A DNA stretch of 64,000 nucleotides, taken from positions 1 to 64,000 of the forward strand of contig CAITDI010000088.1 in assembly GCA_903891095.1 (NCBI GenBank), given 5' to 3'. The stretch comes from an uncultured bacterium. GTDB lineage: Bacteria > Planctomycetota > Phycisphaerae > Phycisphaerales > SM1A02. Positions 25,178 to 33,705 of this stretch are shown here, piece after piece (position 1 is the first letter of the stretch; every line of letters begins with the position of its first letter). The position numbers were made by a program, and so were the translations under genes. Under the pieces are notes generated by a model. The model made no database searches, was not told the DNA's origin, and saw nothing but the letters and a program-made list of their open reading frames with translations.

Positions 25178-26248
25178 ATGTCGGAGGATCTCGGCGAACG
25201 TACCGAAGACGCGACGCCCAAGCGGCGCCAGGAGGCACGCGAGGAGGGCAACATCGCCCGCTCGCAGGACGCCTCGAACGCGCTGCTGCTGTTCGGCGCG
25301 ATCCTGCTGCTTGCGTCCGGCATCAAGCCGCTGCTGCTCGCGCTCGCGTCGATGCTCGAGAAATCCCTCGCCGCCGACTACCTCGAGGGCGGCGTGCGCC
25401 CCGACCAGGTGACGGCGATGATCCTGCCCACGCTGATGGAAGGCGCGTATGCCGCGGCGCCGATCGTGCTCGGCGCGACGGCGATCGCCATCCTCGCGCA
25501 CCTCTGGCAGGTCGGCCTCATGGTCACGACCAAGCCGCTGGTGCCGAGCTTCGACCGCCTCAATCCGGCGAAGGGCTTCGGCCGCATCTTCGGCATGCAG
25601 GGCGTGATCAAGACCGCGATGGACGTGTTCAAGCTCGTCGTCGTGGCGTGGATCACCTACACGGTCGGTGCGGCGGTGCTCCCGCAGATCGTCGGCCTTC
25701 CGGGCCTCGGCGTGGTGGAGGGCTTCGAGCACATCGGATCGATCGGCCTCGGTCTCGCGATGCAGGTCGGCGCGGCGCTCCTCGTCCTCGGCATCGCCGA
25801 CTACGCGGTGCGCCGCATCAAGCACGAGAGCGACCTGCGCATGACCAAGCAGCAGGTCAAGGAAGAGTTCAAGGAATCCGACGGCAACCCCGAGGTCAAG
25901 AAGCGCCGCATGCAGGTCGCGCGGCAGCTCGCGATGCGCCGCCTCCAGACCGCGGTGCCCAAGGCCGACGTGATCGTGACCAACCCCGAGCACATCTCGG
26001 TGGCGATCCAGTACGACCCGCAGTCGATGGGCGCGCCGCGCATCGTGGCGATGGGCGCGGATCACCTCGCGATGCGCATCAGGCAGATCGCGACGCAGCA
26101 CGGCATTCCGATCGTCGAGCGCAAGCCGCTCGCGCGCGCGCTGTACGCGCAGGCCAAGGTCGGCCAGGAGATCCCCGCGGACCACTACAAGGCCGTCGCG
26201 GAGATCCTCGCCTACGTGTACAGGCTCAAGGGCAAGATGGTGGCGTGA
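25178..26248 (+). CDS. flhB: Flagellar export switch protein FlhB
   Basis: A 356-residue substrate-specificity switch of the flagellar export gate. The N-terminus is ERTEDATPKRRQEAREEGNI, then four TM helices, then the cytoplasmic domain. The normally conserved autocleavage motif N-P-T-H is N269-P270-E271-H272 here (VTNPEHISVAIQYDP). Asn and Pro of the scissile bond are kept but Thr is Glu. AAGGAGG precedes the ATG. All other family features (KQQVKEEFKESDGNPE, the C-terminal ADHYKAVAEILAYVYRLKG) are intact. Confidence 0.95.
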   Translation: MSEDLGERTEDATPKRRQEAREEGNIARSQDASNALLLFGAILLLASGIKPLLLALASMLEKSLAADYLEGGVRPDQVTAMILPTLMEGAYAAAPIVLGATAIAILAHLWQVGLMVTTKPLVPSFDRLNPAKGFGRIFGMQGVIKTAMDVFKLVVVAWITYTVGAAVLPQIVGLPGLGVVEGFEHIGSIGLGLAMQVGAALLVLGIADYAVRRIKHESDLRMTKQQVKEEFKESDGNPEVKKRRMQVARQLAMRRLQTAVPKADVIVTNPEHISVAIQYDPQSMGAPRIVAMGADHLAMRIRQIATQHGIPIVERKPLARALYAQAKVGQEIPADHYKAVAEILAYVYRLKGKMVA

Positions 26249-26311
26249 GCAGGGCGTGAGTGGCCGGCGGACGGCAGCAAGCGTTGACGGAAGCGATCAA
26301 GGACGAAACCC

Positions 26312-28480
26312 ATGGCGAACCAGGCACCAGCAACAGGCGACGGCATCCCTCCGATCTTCCACGCGATCGCGAAGTACAGCCATCTCATCGTGCCGCTGTC
26401 GTTCCTCGGACTCGTCGGCGTGCTCGTCGTCCCGCTGCCCGCGATGATCCTCGACCTCCTCATCTGCATGAACATCGCGCTCGCCGCGATCGTGCTGATG
26501 ACGACGGTGTACATGCGCAAGCCGCTTGATTTCAGCGTGTTTCCCGCGCTTCTGCTCGGCACGACGCTGTTCCGCCTCGTGCTCAACGTGGCGTCGACGC
26601 GCCTGATCCTCTCGATCGAGTCCAAGGATCCCGCGACCTCGATGACCGCCGCGGGCCACGTGATCCAGGCGTTCGCCAACTTCGTCGCGGGCTCGAACGC
26701 GATCGTCGGAACGATCATCTTCATCATCCTCGTGGTCGTGCAGTTCGTCGTGATCACCAAGGGCGCCACCCGCATGTCGGAAGTCGCCGCGCGATTCACC
26801 CTCGACGCGATGCCCGGCAAGCAGATGGCGATCGACGCCGACCTCTCCGCCGGCACCATCGACGAGAAGGAAGCCCGCGCCCGCCGCGACGAAGTGTCGC
26901 GCGAGGCCGACTTCTACGGCGCGATGGACGGCGCCTCCAAGTTCGTGCGCGGCGATGCGATCGCGGGCATCGTGATCACGATCATCAACATCGTCGGTGG
27001 ATTCGCGATCGCCAAGTTCCAGCTCGGCTGGAGCGCGGTCGACGCGATGAAGACCTTCATGCTGCTCGCGATCGGCGACGGCCTGGTCTCGCAGCTGCCC
27101 GCGTTCCTCGTGGCGATCGCCTCGGGCCTCATCGTCGCGCGCGCCGGCGGCGGCCGCACGGTCGGCGAGGAAATCCCGCACCAGCTCGCCTCGCAGCCGA
27201 TGGCGCTGTACCTGATCGGCGGGTTCCTCATCCTCCTGTCGTTCACGCCGCTGCCGACGATCCCGCTCATGGGCGCGGGCCTCCTCCTCGGCGGCACCGC
27301 CTATTCGATGCAGTGGATCAAGAAGCAGAAGACCGTCGCCAGCGCCGCCAAGGCGCGCTCCGACGCGGCCAACAAGCCGGTCGATCCGCCCAAGGTCGAG
27401 GAGCTCCTCGCAGTCGACACCCTCGAACTCGAGATCGGCTACGCGCTGGTCGGGCTCGTCGATGCTTCCCGCGGCGGCGACCTGCTCGATCGCATCGCGG
27501 GCATCCGCCGCCAGCTTGCGGTGGAGCTCGGTCTGGTCATGCCGGCGGTCCGCATCCGCGACAACATGCAGCTCGATCCCAACGAGTACCGCGTCAAGGT
27601 GCGCGGCGCGGTGATCGCGACGGGCAAGGTGTTCCCCGACCTGCTGATGGCGATGGACTCTGGCCTCGCCCACGGTCGGCTCGATGGCATGGCGACCAAG
27701 GAGCCCGCGTTCGGCCTCGACGCCATCTGGATCGACCGAACCCTCCGCGAGAAGGCCGAGAGCGCCAACTGGACCGTCGTCGACGCGACCAGCGTGCTCG
27801 CGACCCACATTTCCGAGCTCGTCCGCACCCACGCCGACGAACTGCTCACCCGCGAGGAGGTCAGCAATCTCCTCGCCCAGCTCAAGCAGAAGACCCCGAA
27901 GCTGGTCGAGGACCTCGTCCCCGCCGTGGTCAAGCCGAGCGACCTCCAGAAGATCCTTCAGGCGCTCCTCCGCGAGCGCGTGGCGATCCGCGACCTCGAG
28001 ACCATCATCGAGACCCTGGCCGAGTGGATCCCGCACACCAAGGACCACGACGTGCTGGTCGAGTATGTCCGCAACGGCCTGCGGCGCGCGATCTGCGCGC
28101 AGCACTGCGAAGTCGACGAGCGTGGCCGCGCGCGCCTGCGCTGCGTGACCATGGATCCGGCGCTCGAAGACACGATCTCCGGGTACATCGACCGCAGCCC
28201 GTCGGGCACGACCTTCACGATTCCGCCGCAGCTCGCGACGCGCATCGCGCGCTCGGTCGCCGAGTCGGCGCGCCCGCTGGCCGAGGTCGGTCGACCTGTG
28301 GTCGTCCTGGCGTCGCCGTCGGTCCGCGCCCAAGTGCGGCAGATCCTCGAGCCGCACATTGCGGGTGTTGCCGTCCTCGGGTACAACGAGGTGGTTCGCG
28401 GCACCGACCTTGAAAGCGTCGGCCTCGTGCAACTGACCTCCGCCGGCGCGTCCCAGCACGCGCCCGCAGCGGTCGGTTGA
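26312..28480 (+). CDS. flhA: Flagellar export protein FlhA
   Basis: A 722-residue export-gate protein that uses the proton-motive force and docks chaperone-substrate pairs. About eight TM helices occupy residues 25-325. The FHIPEP loop region reads FTLDAMPGKQMAIDADLSAG and EADFYGAMDGASKFVRGDAI, as in the family. The cytoplasmic ring domain (from about 365) starts DTLELEIGYALVGLVD and includes RDNMQLDPNEYRVKVRGA. The start is the ATG at 26312 with an AAGGA upstream. The gap to flhB is 63 bp. Confidence 0.96.
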   Translation: MANQAPATGDGIPPIFHAIAKYSHLIVPLSFLGLVGVLVVPLPAMILDLLICMNIALAAIVLMTTVYMRKPLDFSVFPALLLGTTLFRLVLNVASTRLILSIESKDPATSMTAAGHVIQAFANFVAGSNAIVGTIIFIILVVVQFVVITKGATRMSEVAARFTLDAMPGKQMAIDADLSAGTIDEKEARARRDEVSREADFYGAMDGASKFVRGDAIAGIVITIINIVGGFAIAKFQLGWSAVDAMKTFMLLAIGDGLVSQLPAFLVAIASGLIVARAGGGRTVGEEIPHQLASQPMALYLIGGFLILLSFTPLPTIPLMGAGLLLGGTAYSMQWIKKQKTVASAAKARSDAANKPVDPPKVEELLAVDTLELEIGYALVGLVDASRGGDLLDRIAGIRRQLAVELGLVMPAVRIRDNMQLDPNEYRVKVRGAVIATGKVFPDLLMAMDSGLAHGRLDGMATKEPAFGLDAIWIDRTLREKAESANWTVVDATSVLATHISELVRTHADELLTREEVSNLLAQLKQKTPKLVEDLVPAVVKPSDLQKILQALLRERVAIRDLETIIETLAEWIPHTKDHDVLVEYVRNGLRRAICAQHCEVDERGRARLRCVTMDPALEDTISGYIDRSPSGTTFTIPPQLATRIARSVAESARPLAEVGRPVVVLASPSVRAQVRQILEPHIAGVAVLGYNEVVRGTDLESVGLVQLTSAGASQHAPAAVG

Positions 28481-28700
28481 CGGCCAACGCTGAAACGAAT
28501 CGCTGCCCCGATTGGTTTTGTTGAGGGCGCACCGCGGACAGGATGTCCTTCGCGCGCGCCAGAGAATGAAAGACGACCGCCTCGCGGACAGCGTGGCGTT
28601 TGCCAGGAGGGCAGCGCGTGCAACTCAACCCATACCAGACGAATCCTGAGGCCTCGCGGCAGTTTGCTGCGCGCGTTGTTGCCGGCTGCGGGGTGCTCGC
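28481..28700 (+). other. Intergenic region before flhF
   Basis: 220 bp between flhA and flhF without a supported gene. There is a short hairpin GGACA-GGA-TGTCC near 28537-28549 without a T-run. flhF starts with GTG and has no good Shine-Dalgarno site. A promoter could lie here, but I cannot place it. Confidence 0.35.
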
Positions 28701-30482
28701 GTGAAGCTCAAGACCTACCAGGCCTGGACGATGGCCGAGGCGCTGGCGTTCGTGAAGACGGACCTCGGCGCGGATGCGGTGATCCTCCATACGCGTACCT
28801 TCGAACGCGGCGGTTTCTTCGGCATCGGGCGCAAGTCCGTGGTCGAGATCACGGCCGCACGCGCAAAGGACATGCCCATGCCGCAGAAGGACCTTCCCAA
28901 GCGGCCCGAGCCTCGTGCAGCAGTGCGTGGCCCGGCGCAGTCGGAGCGAAGCGCGTCCCCGGAGCGAAGCGCGACCTCGGAGCGAAGCGCGACCTCGGAG
29001 CGTGCGGGTGATGTGTTGCGTGCGTCTGCCGCGGCGCGCGCCTACGGAGCGCAGCCGAGTGGTGGGATGGGCGGTGGTACTGGCGCAGTTCCGGCGGCAA
29101 CGCCGGCCGTCGCCGTCAACAAGCCGCTCGACATGGACAGCGAGCGCGAGAAGACGCGCCGCCTCGCGCAGGCGATGGCCGTGCAACTTGAGAAGCAGGC
29201 GATGGAACGCGCCACCGCGACCCGCAATGAGGACGTCGTGCGCGAGGTCGCCATCCGCGGTGCGCAGAGCGCGGCGGCCGCCGCTGCGTCGTCGGCTGCA
29301 TCGAATAGTGCGGCGCCAAACAACGGCCCTGCGCAGCGTTTCGTGCTGGTTCCCGAGCCGAGCGAGAGCGGGGGCGCCACGCGCCTGACCGCCGCGGTCG
29401 TTCGCGTGCCCGAGCCAACGCCGTCGATCTCGCCGACCCATTCGAGCCTCGAGCTTGCGCAGTCCGATGCGGGCAAGCCCGCCGCTCGCGCGACGACTCC
29501 CAGCGACGGTGAACTCGACGCGATCTCTGCCTTCGTCGGCCGAGTGCTGCAGCGCGGCGGCGCCGATGCCGCGGCTGGACCCGCGTCCAATCCCGTGTCT
29601 CCCCCCGGGTCCATCCCCGTGCGCGAAGTCGTCGAGATCCGCGCCGTCGCCGCCAAGCCCGCGCGCGCGCGCTCGCTCGAGACCGCCTACGCCAAGCTGA
29701 TCGAACAGGAAGTCGCCGAGGAACTCGCGACCCGCGTGCTCGCCGACATCGGCGCGCAGTTTGAGTCGCAGATCGAGGCCGGCGTCGAGCCTTCGCAGGA
29801 CGACCTTCGCATCGCCATCGAGCGCAGGCTTGCCGCGATGCTGCCGTCGGATGAGGGCGACGCGTTTGAGGTGCTCTCGGGACGCAACGGCGCGCGCCGC
29901 ATTGCGTTCGTCGGACCAACCGGCGTCGGCAAGACCACCACGCTCGCCAAGCTCGCCGCGCACCTCAAGCTCAAGCGCGGCCTGCGCGTGGGCATCGTCG
30001 CCGCCGACACCTACCGCATCGCCGCGGTCGACCAGCTGCGCACCTACGCGGAAATCCTCGGCCTTCCCGTCGAGATCGCCGCGTCTCCCAAGGACGCCGC
30101 GCGTGCCTGCGAACGCCTTTCCGACGTCGATGTCATCCTCATCGACACCGCGGGCCGCAGCCAGAACGACCACATGAAACTCTCCGAGCTGCGCGCGTTC
30201 CTCGCGAGCGCCAAGCCCGATGAGACGCATCTCGTCCTCTCCGCCACCGCAAGCGCACGCACGCTCGCGCGCGAGGCAGAGGCATTCGGCGCCGTCGGCG
30301 TCGATCGCATCGCACTGACTAAGCTTGATGAAGCGGCCACATTCGGCACGCTCGTCACGCTGGTCGAGAAGCTGGGGAAGCGCGTGAGCTTCTTCACGAA
30401 CGGGCAGGAAGTTCCGGATCACATCGAGTCCGCGCGAAGCCGTCGTCTGGCAGCGCTCGTACTGGGGAGCGAAGTCCGCTGA
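28701..30482 (+). CDS. flhF: Flagellar placement GTPase FlhF
   Basis: A 593-residue SRP-type GTPase that sets where flagella are built. The N-terminal B domain starts MKLKTYQAWTMAEALAFVK and DLGADAVILHTRTF. A long low-complexity linker (about 70-320) contains an 18-bp in-frame tandem repeat encoding SERSAT units (28942-29007). The NG domain starts at about 325, with GPTGVGKTTTLAKLA (about 405), ADTYRIAAVDQLRTYA and the DTAGR motif. It is longer than most FlhF proteins (about 360-500 residues) because of the linker. The stop shares bases with the flhG start (TGATG). Confidence 0.92.
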   Translation: MKLKTYQAWTMAEALAFVKTDLGADAVILHTRTFERGGFFGIGRKSVVEITAARAKDMPMPQKDLPKRPEPRAAVRGPAQSERSASPERSATSERSATSERAGDVLRASAAARAYGAQPSGGMGGGTGAVPAATPAVAVNKPLDMDSEREKTRRLAQAMAVQLEKQAMERATATRNEDVVREVAIRGAQSAAAAAASSAASNSAAPNNGPAQRFVLVPEPSESGGATRLTAAVVRVPEPTPSISPTHSSLELAQSDAGKPAARATTPSDGELDAISAFVGRVLQRGGADAAAGPASNPVSPPGSIPVREVVEIRAVAAKPARARSLETAYAKLIEQEVAEELATRVLADIGAQFESQIEAGVEPSQDDLRIAIERRLAAMLPSDEGDAFEVLSGRNGARRIAFVGPTGVGKTTTLAKLAAHLKLKRGLRVGIVAADTYRIAAVDQLRTYAEILGLPVEIAASPKDAARACERLSDVDVILIDTAGRSQNDHMKLSELRAFLASAKPDETHLVLSATASARTLAREAEAFGAVGVDRIALTKLDEAATFGTLVTLVEKLGKRVSFFTNGQEVPDHIESARSRRLAALVLGSEVR

Positions 30483-31465
30483 TGCACGACGGCACCATTT
30501 CGACAGACAAGATCACCAACGATCAGGCTGAGAAGCTGCGGAGACTCGTTTCCGCACCGCGGCTCACGCCTGATGTTGCCGCTTCAGCGAACGCGGCCGC
30601 GGGGCTGAGCGTGAGCCCGATCAATGCCAGCGAGCGAACGCGCCCGATGCGCATCGCGCGCGCCATCGCGGTCTCGAGCGGCAAGGGCGGCGTCGGCAAG
30701 ACCAACCTCTCGGTCAACCTCGCGGTCGCCTTCGCGGCGCGCGGTCAGCGCGTGGTGCTGCTCGATGCGGACCTCGGACTCGCCAACGCCGACGTGCTGT
30801 GCGGCATCACGCCGCGCGCGACGCTCGAGGACGTTGTGTCGGGCGAGCGCACGCTTGAGGAAGTCATGGTCAGCGCGCCTGGCGGATTCCGTCTCGTGCC
30901 TGGTGCGTCGGGCGTCTCGCGCCTGGCCGACATGGGCCAGATGCAGCGTCGCAGCCTGCTCGAGCAGCTGCTCATGCTCGAGCGCACGACCGACGTCCTG
31001 ATCGTCGACACCGGCGCAGGCATCGGCGCCAATTCGATGGCGTTTGCCGCGGCAGCGCACTCGATCCTGGTCACGACCACCCCCGAGCCGACCTCGATCG
31101 CCGACGCGTACGGCGCGATCAAGACCCTGGTCGCCCGCGGGTGTCGCGACGGCCTGCAGCTGGTCGTGAACATGGCCGCCAGCGACGAGGAAGCCCGCGC
31201 CGTCCACGGCCGCATCGAGCGCGTCGCGCGCGCGTTCCTCAGCACGCGCATCGACTACGCGGGCGCGGTTCCGCTCGACCCGGCGATCCCCGCCGCAGTC
31301 CGCCGCCGCAGCCCCGTGACCGTGCTTTCGCCCGAGGCCGCATCGTCTCGCGCGATCCGCCAGCTCGCCCGCACGCTTTCCGGTGAAAGCGCGACGGCCG
31401 TTCGAGCCGATCAACGACAAGGGTTCCTCGCTCGGCTCGCCGGTTTCCTCGGCACCACGCGCTGA
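30482..31465 (+). CDS. flhG: Flagellar number regulator FlhG/FleN (MinD-like ATPase)
   Basis: A 327-residue ParA/MinD-type ATPase. The deviant Walker A is SSGKGGVGKTNLSVNLA (about 64-80), followed by LLDADLGLANADVLCG and LIVDTGAGIGANSMAF. FlhG works with FlhF to limit flagellar number and to feed FliM/FliN into the C-ring. The N-terminal 55 residues contain a helix ITNDQAEKLRRLV that resembles the DQAxxLR motif by which FlhG activates the FlhF GTPase. Coupled to flhF by a one-base overlap. Confidence 0.93.
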   Translation: MHDGTISTDKITNDQAEKLRRLVSAPRLTPDVAASANAAAGLSVSPINASERTRPMRIARAIAVSSGKGGVGKTNLSVNLAVAFAARGQRVVLLDADLGLANADVLCGITPRATLEDVVSGERTLEEVMVSAPGGFRLVPGASGVSRLADMGQMQRRSLLEQLLMLERTTDVLIVDTGAGIGANSMAFAAAAHSILVTTTPEPTSIADAYGAIKTLVARGCRDGLQLVVNMAASDEEARAVHGRIERVARAFLSTRIDYAGAVPLDPAIPAAVRRRSPVTVLSPEAASSRAIRQLARTLSGESATAVRADQRQGFLARLAGFLGTTR

Positions 31466-31544
31466 CCCCGCGAACGGTTTCCCCGGCTCGCGAATCCTCT
31501 GAAGCGGGGCGCTCTCCCCGCTGGTCCGTTCGCTGCTGAGTGCC

Positions 31545-31934
31545 ATGACGAAGCCCGCGCCGAAACTTCCGATCCCGCAGTCCGCTGCCGCGTGCACGGC
31601 GTTCGCCGCGTTCAGCGTGTCGATCTTCGTGGGCATCGCGAGCAACAATCCATTCGACGTCGTGCTCACGCGCGCACTGGTCGCGATGGCGGGCGGATTC
31701 GTCGGTGGATTCCTCGTGGGTCTTGTGTGCGATTGGATCGTGAACCAGGAAGTCGCCCGCGTCGAGAGCGCGATGGAGGCTGATCTCGCTGCTGCAGACG
31801 CCGAAGAGGTTGATCTGGATGGCCTGACCGGCGTCGATGTGCTCGAAGACGAGCCTGGTTCGGTGGCATCGCGAGCCGTTCAAACGGAAAATCGCGAAGC
31901 AGTCGGTCGCCGTCGAGAAAAGAACGCGGCCTGA
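31545..31934 (+). CDS. Unknown two-TM protein in the flagellar cluster
   Basis: A 129-residue protein with two predicted TM helices (about 15-35 and 40-65, Gly-rich second helix GGFVGGFLVGLVCDWIV) and an acidic cytoplasmic or periplasmic tail (EEVDLDGLTGVDVLEDE). I do not recognise a family. It sits between flhG and the FliA-type sigma factor, on the same strand. Codon usage matches its neighbours. The position suggests a flagellar or regulatory accessory role, which is inference only. Confidence 0.65.
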   Translation: MTKPAPKLPIPQSAAACTAFAAFSVSIFVGIASNNPFDVVLTRALVAMAGGFVGGFLVGLVCDWIVNQEVARVESAMEADLAAADAEEVDLDGLTGVDVLEDEPGSVASRAVQTENREAVGRRREKNAA

Positions 31935-31943
31935 CCCGAAAGG

Positions 31944-31988
31944 CACTTGCACATTCTGGATTCTCGTTATACTGACGTCGTGCAAGTG
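31944..31988 (+). promoter_or_regulatory. Promoter-like element flanked by a perfect inverted repeat
   Basis: CACTTGCAC (31944-31952) and GTGCAAGTG (31980-31988) are exact reverse complements 27 bases apart. Between them lies TATACT (31968-31973) in a locally AT-rich stretch, with a weak TTGCAC upstream. This is the layout of a promoter bracketed by two half-sites of an operator. It would drive the sigma-factor gene at 32392. Confidence 0.45.
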
Positions 31989-32391
31989 GACATGGATGTT
32001 CATGCAGCACGACGCACGTTGGTTCGAGGCTCTCCGAAACATCGGAGAAACCAGCGAAAAACGAGCGGTCCCGCGGAGCACGCGTCGGCGACTTGTCCGA
32101 CACGAGCAAAGCAGGATTCAGGGCGCATCTTCTTGTGCCCGCAGCGAATGGATCTCGCTCACGCGACCTTTCATATGGTCGCGCCCCGCGTACATCCCTT
32201 CGCTTCGGTCTTGGAAGAGCGCTGCTAGCGGTCCGTCTGGAGAACGGTCTGCTGGAGGTGGTCCCGATGGTCTCGCGTTGCTTGCAACGCACGGCCGCCG
32301 GGAAAGGTGAGCGGGTTCTTCGAGGCGTCGCAATGTGCGTCGCACCGACGGACCCCACGAACAGAGGACGACTGGTCAAGGAGCCGACCGA
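31989..32391 (+). other. Long leader of the FliA-type sigma gene
   Basis: About 400 bp between the inverted-repeat promoter and the sigma-factor start. Frames here look like shadows. The last part contains the sigma gene's Shine-Dalgarno AAGGAG. If the promoter at about 31970 is used, the mRNA has an unusually long 5' leader that could carry regulation, but I cannot identify a known riboswitch. Confidence 0.35.
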
Positions 32392-33600
32392 ATGTCCAGG
32401 ACTGCACGCGAGAACACCATCGTTTCGAAATCGTCCGCCTCGAAGTCCGCCAGTGCCAAGAGCACGAGCGGAAAGCCTTCGGTCACGAAGGCTGCCGGTA
32501 CTCCGGCCGCGACCGCCTTGCCGGCACGCAAGCAACCCAACAACAGCACTGCCGGTGGCAAGAAGGGCGCAGCTTCGTCTGCGCTCATGACCACCAAGCG
32601 TCCCTCGCTCGCCGAGGCCGCTGCCGCCGCGATGCCGCGCACGCGCTCGCGCGTTGCCTCTGCGGCCATTCCGGCCATCGAGGTTCAGCCGCAGGTTGCT
32701 GCGAAGCCGGCGGCGAAGACCCCCGCCAAGCCTCGCGCTGCCAAACCCGCGCCTGCGCCGCGCACGGTTGCCAAGGCGACCGCTGCCTCCGCCGCCGCGA
32801 CGCGCGCTGCAAAGGCTCCGCCGAAGCCGCTTCCGCTCGCGGAGCGCCCGATCGACCAGGTCTGGCGTCAGTACCGCGCGGAACCCACCGAGGAAATCCG
32901 CAACTTCCTCATCGCCCGTCACCTTGATCTCGTCGCCTACGCCGCCGAGCGCCTTCACAAGCGCCTGCCGAGCGAGGTCGAGGTCAACGACCTCAAGAGC
33001 GCCGGCGCGTTCGGCCTCATGGACGCAGTCGAGTCGTTCGACCCTGACCGCGGCGTGAAGTTCGAGACGTTCTGCACGCAGCGCATCCGTGGCGCCATGT
33101 TCGACGAGCTCCGCTCGATGGACTGGGTGCCGCGCCTCGTGCGCAGCCGCACCGCCAAGGTCGAGAAGGTCCGCAAGTCGATCGAGATGGAAACCGGCGC
33201 GCGTCCGACCGAGGACGAGGTCGCGACCCGTCTCAATGTCTCGGGCGACGAGTTCGAGAAGCTCCAGAAGGACTCGCGTCCGATCTCGATGGTCAGCCTC
33301 ACCCGCAAGTGCTTCGAGACCGACAGCTCGAAGGACGTGCGCGAGATCGACGTCGTCGAGGACGGCCGCCAGGAGAACCCGCTGCAGGCCGTGCAGAAGC
33401 AGGACCTCCAGGCGCTCATCACCAAGGGCCTCTCGCGCGCCGAGCGCCTGATCGTGATCCTCTACTACTACGAGGAGATGACGATGAAGGAAATCGGCGC
33501 CACGCTCGACCTCAGCGAGTCGCGCGTGAGCCAGATGCACTCGTCGATCCTCGCGCGCCTCAAGGCGCAGATGCAGCACCGCGAGACCGTCGAGGAGTGA
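32392..33600 (+). CDS. fliA: FliA/WhiG-family sigma factor with H1-like N-terminal tail
   Basis: A 402-residue sigma-70-family factor. The core from about residue 151 has region 2 (LIARHLDLVAYAAERLHKRL, then DLKSAGAFGLMDAVESFDPD and FETFCTQRIRGAMFDELR), region 3 with TARPTEDEVATRLNV-like sequence, and region 4 with MKEIGATLDLSESRVSQMH. These are the signatures of the flagellar sigma-28 class. Residues 1-150 are a Lys/Ala/Pro/Ser-rich tail (AAKPAAKTPAKPRAAKPAPA) resembling histone H1 or AlgP-type DNA-binding tails, absent from ordinary FliA (about 240 residues). AAGGAG nine bases before the ATG at 32392 confirms that the tail is translated. Confidence 0.9.
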   Translation: MSRTARENTIVSKSSASKSASAKSTSGKPSVTKAAGTPAATALPARKQPNNSTAGGKKGAASSALMTTKRPSLAEAAAAAMPRTRSRVASAAIPAIEVQPQVAAKPAAKTPAKPRAAKPAPAPRTVAKATAASAAATRAAKAPPKPLPLAERPIDQVWRQYRAEPTEEIRNFLIARHLDLVAYAAERLHKRLPSEVEVNDLKSAGAFGLMDAVESFDPDRGVKFETFCTQRIRGAMFDELRSMDWVPRLVRSRTAKVEKVRKSIEMETGARPTEDEVATRLNVSGDEFEKLQKDSRPISMVSLTRKCFETDSSKDVREIDVVEDGRQENPLQAVQKQDLQALITKGLSRAERLIVILYYYEEMTMKEIGATLDLSESRVSQMHSSILARLKAQMQHRETVEE

Positions 33601-33643
33601 GCCAGGAGCAGCAAGCGACCTCCGCAACCAATCCAAAAACAAT

Positions 33644-33680
33644 CCCGGCGCACGATCAATCGTGCGCCGGGTTCGTTTTT
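33644..33680. terminator. Bidirectional intrinsic terminator
   Basis: CCCGGCGCACGAT and ATCGTGCGCCGGG form a perfect 13-bp stem. TTCGTTTTT follows on the plus strand and AAAAAC precedes it, so it also works for the convergent DUF1080 gene. It ends the flagellar sigma transcript. Confidence 0.9.
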
Positions 33681-33705
33681 CAAACTTGGGTTTGCTGGCG
33701 GCGCG

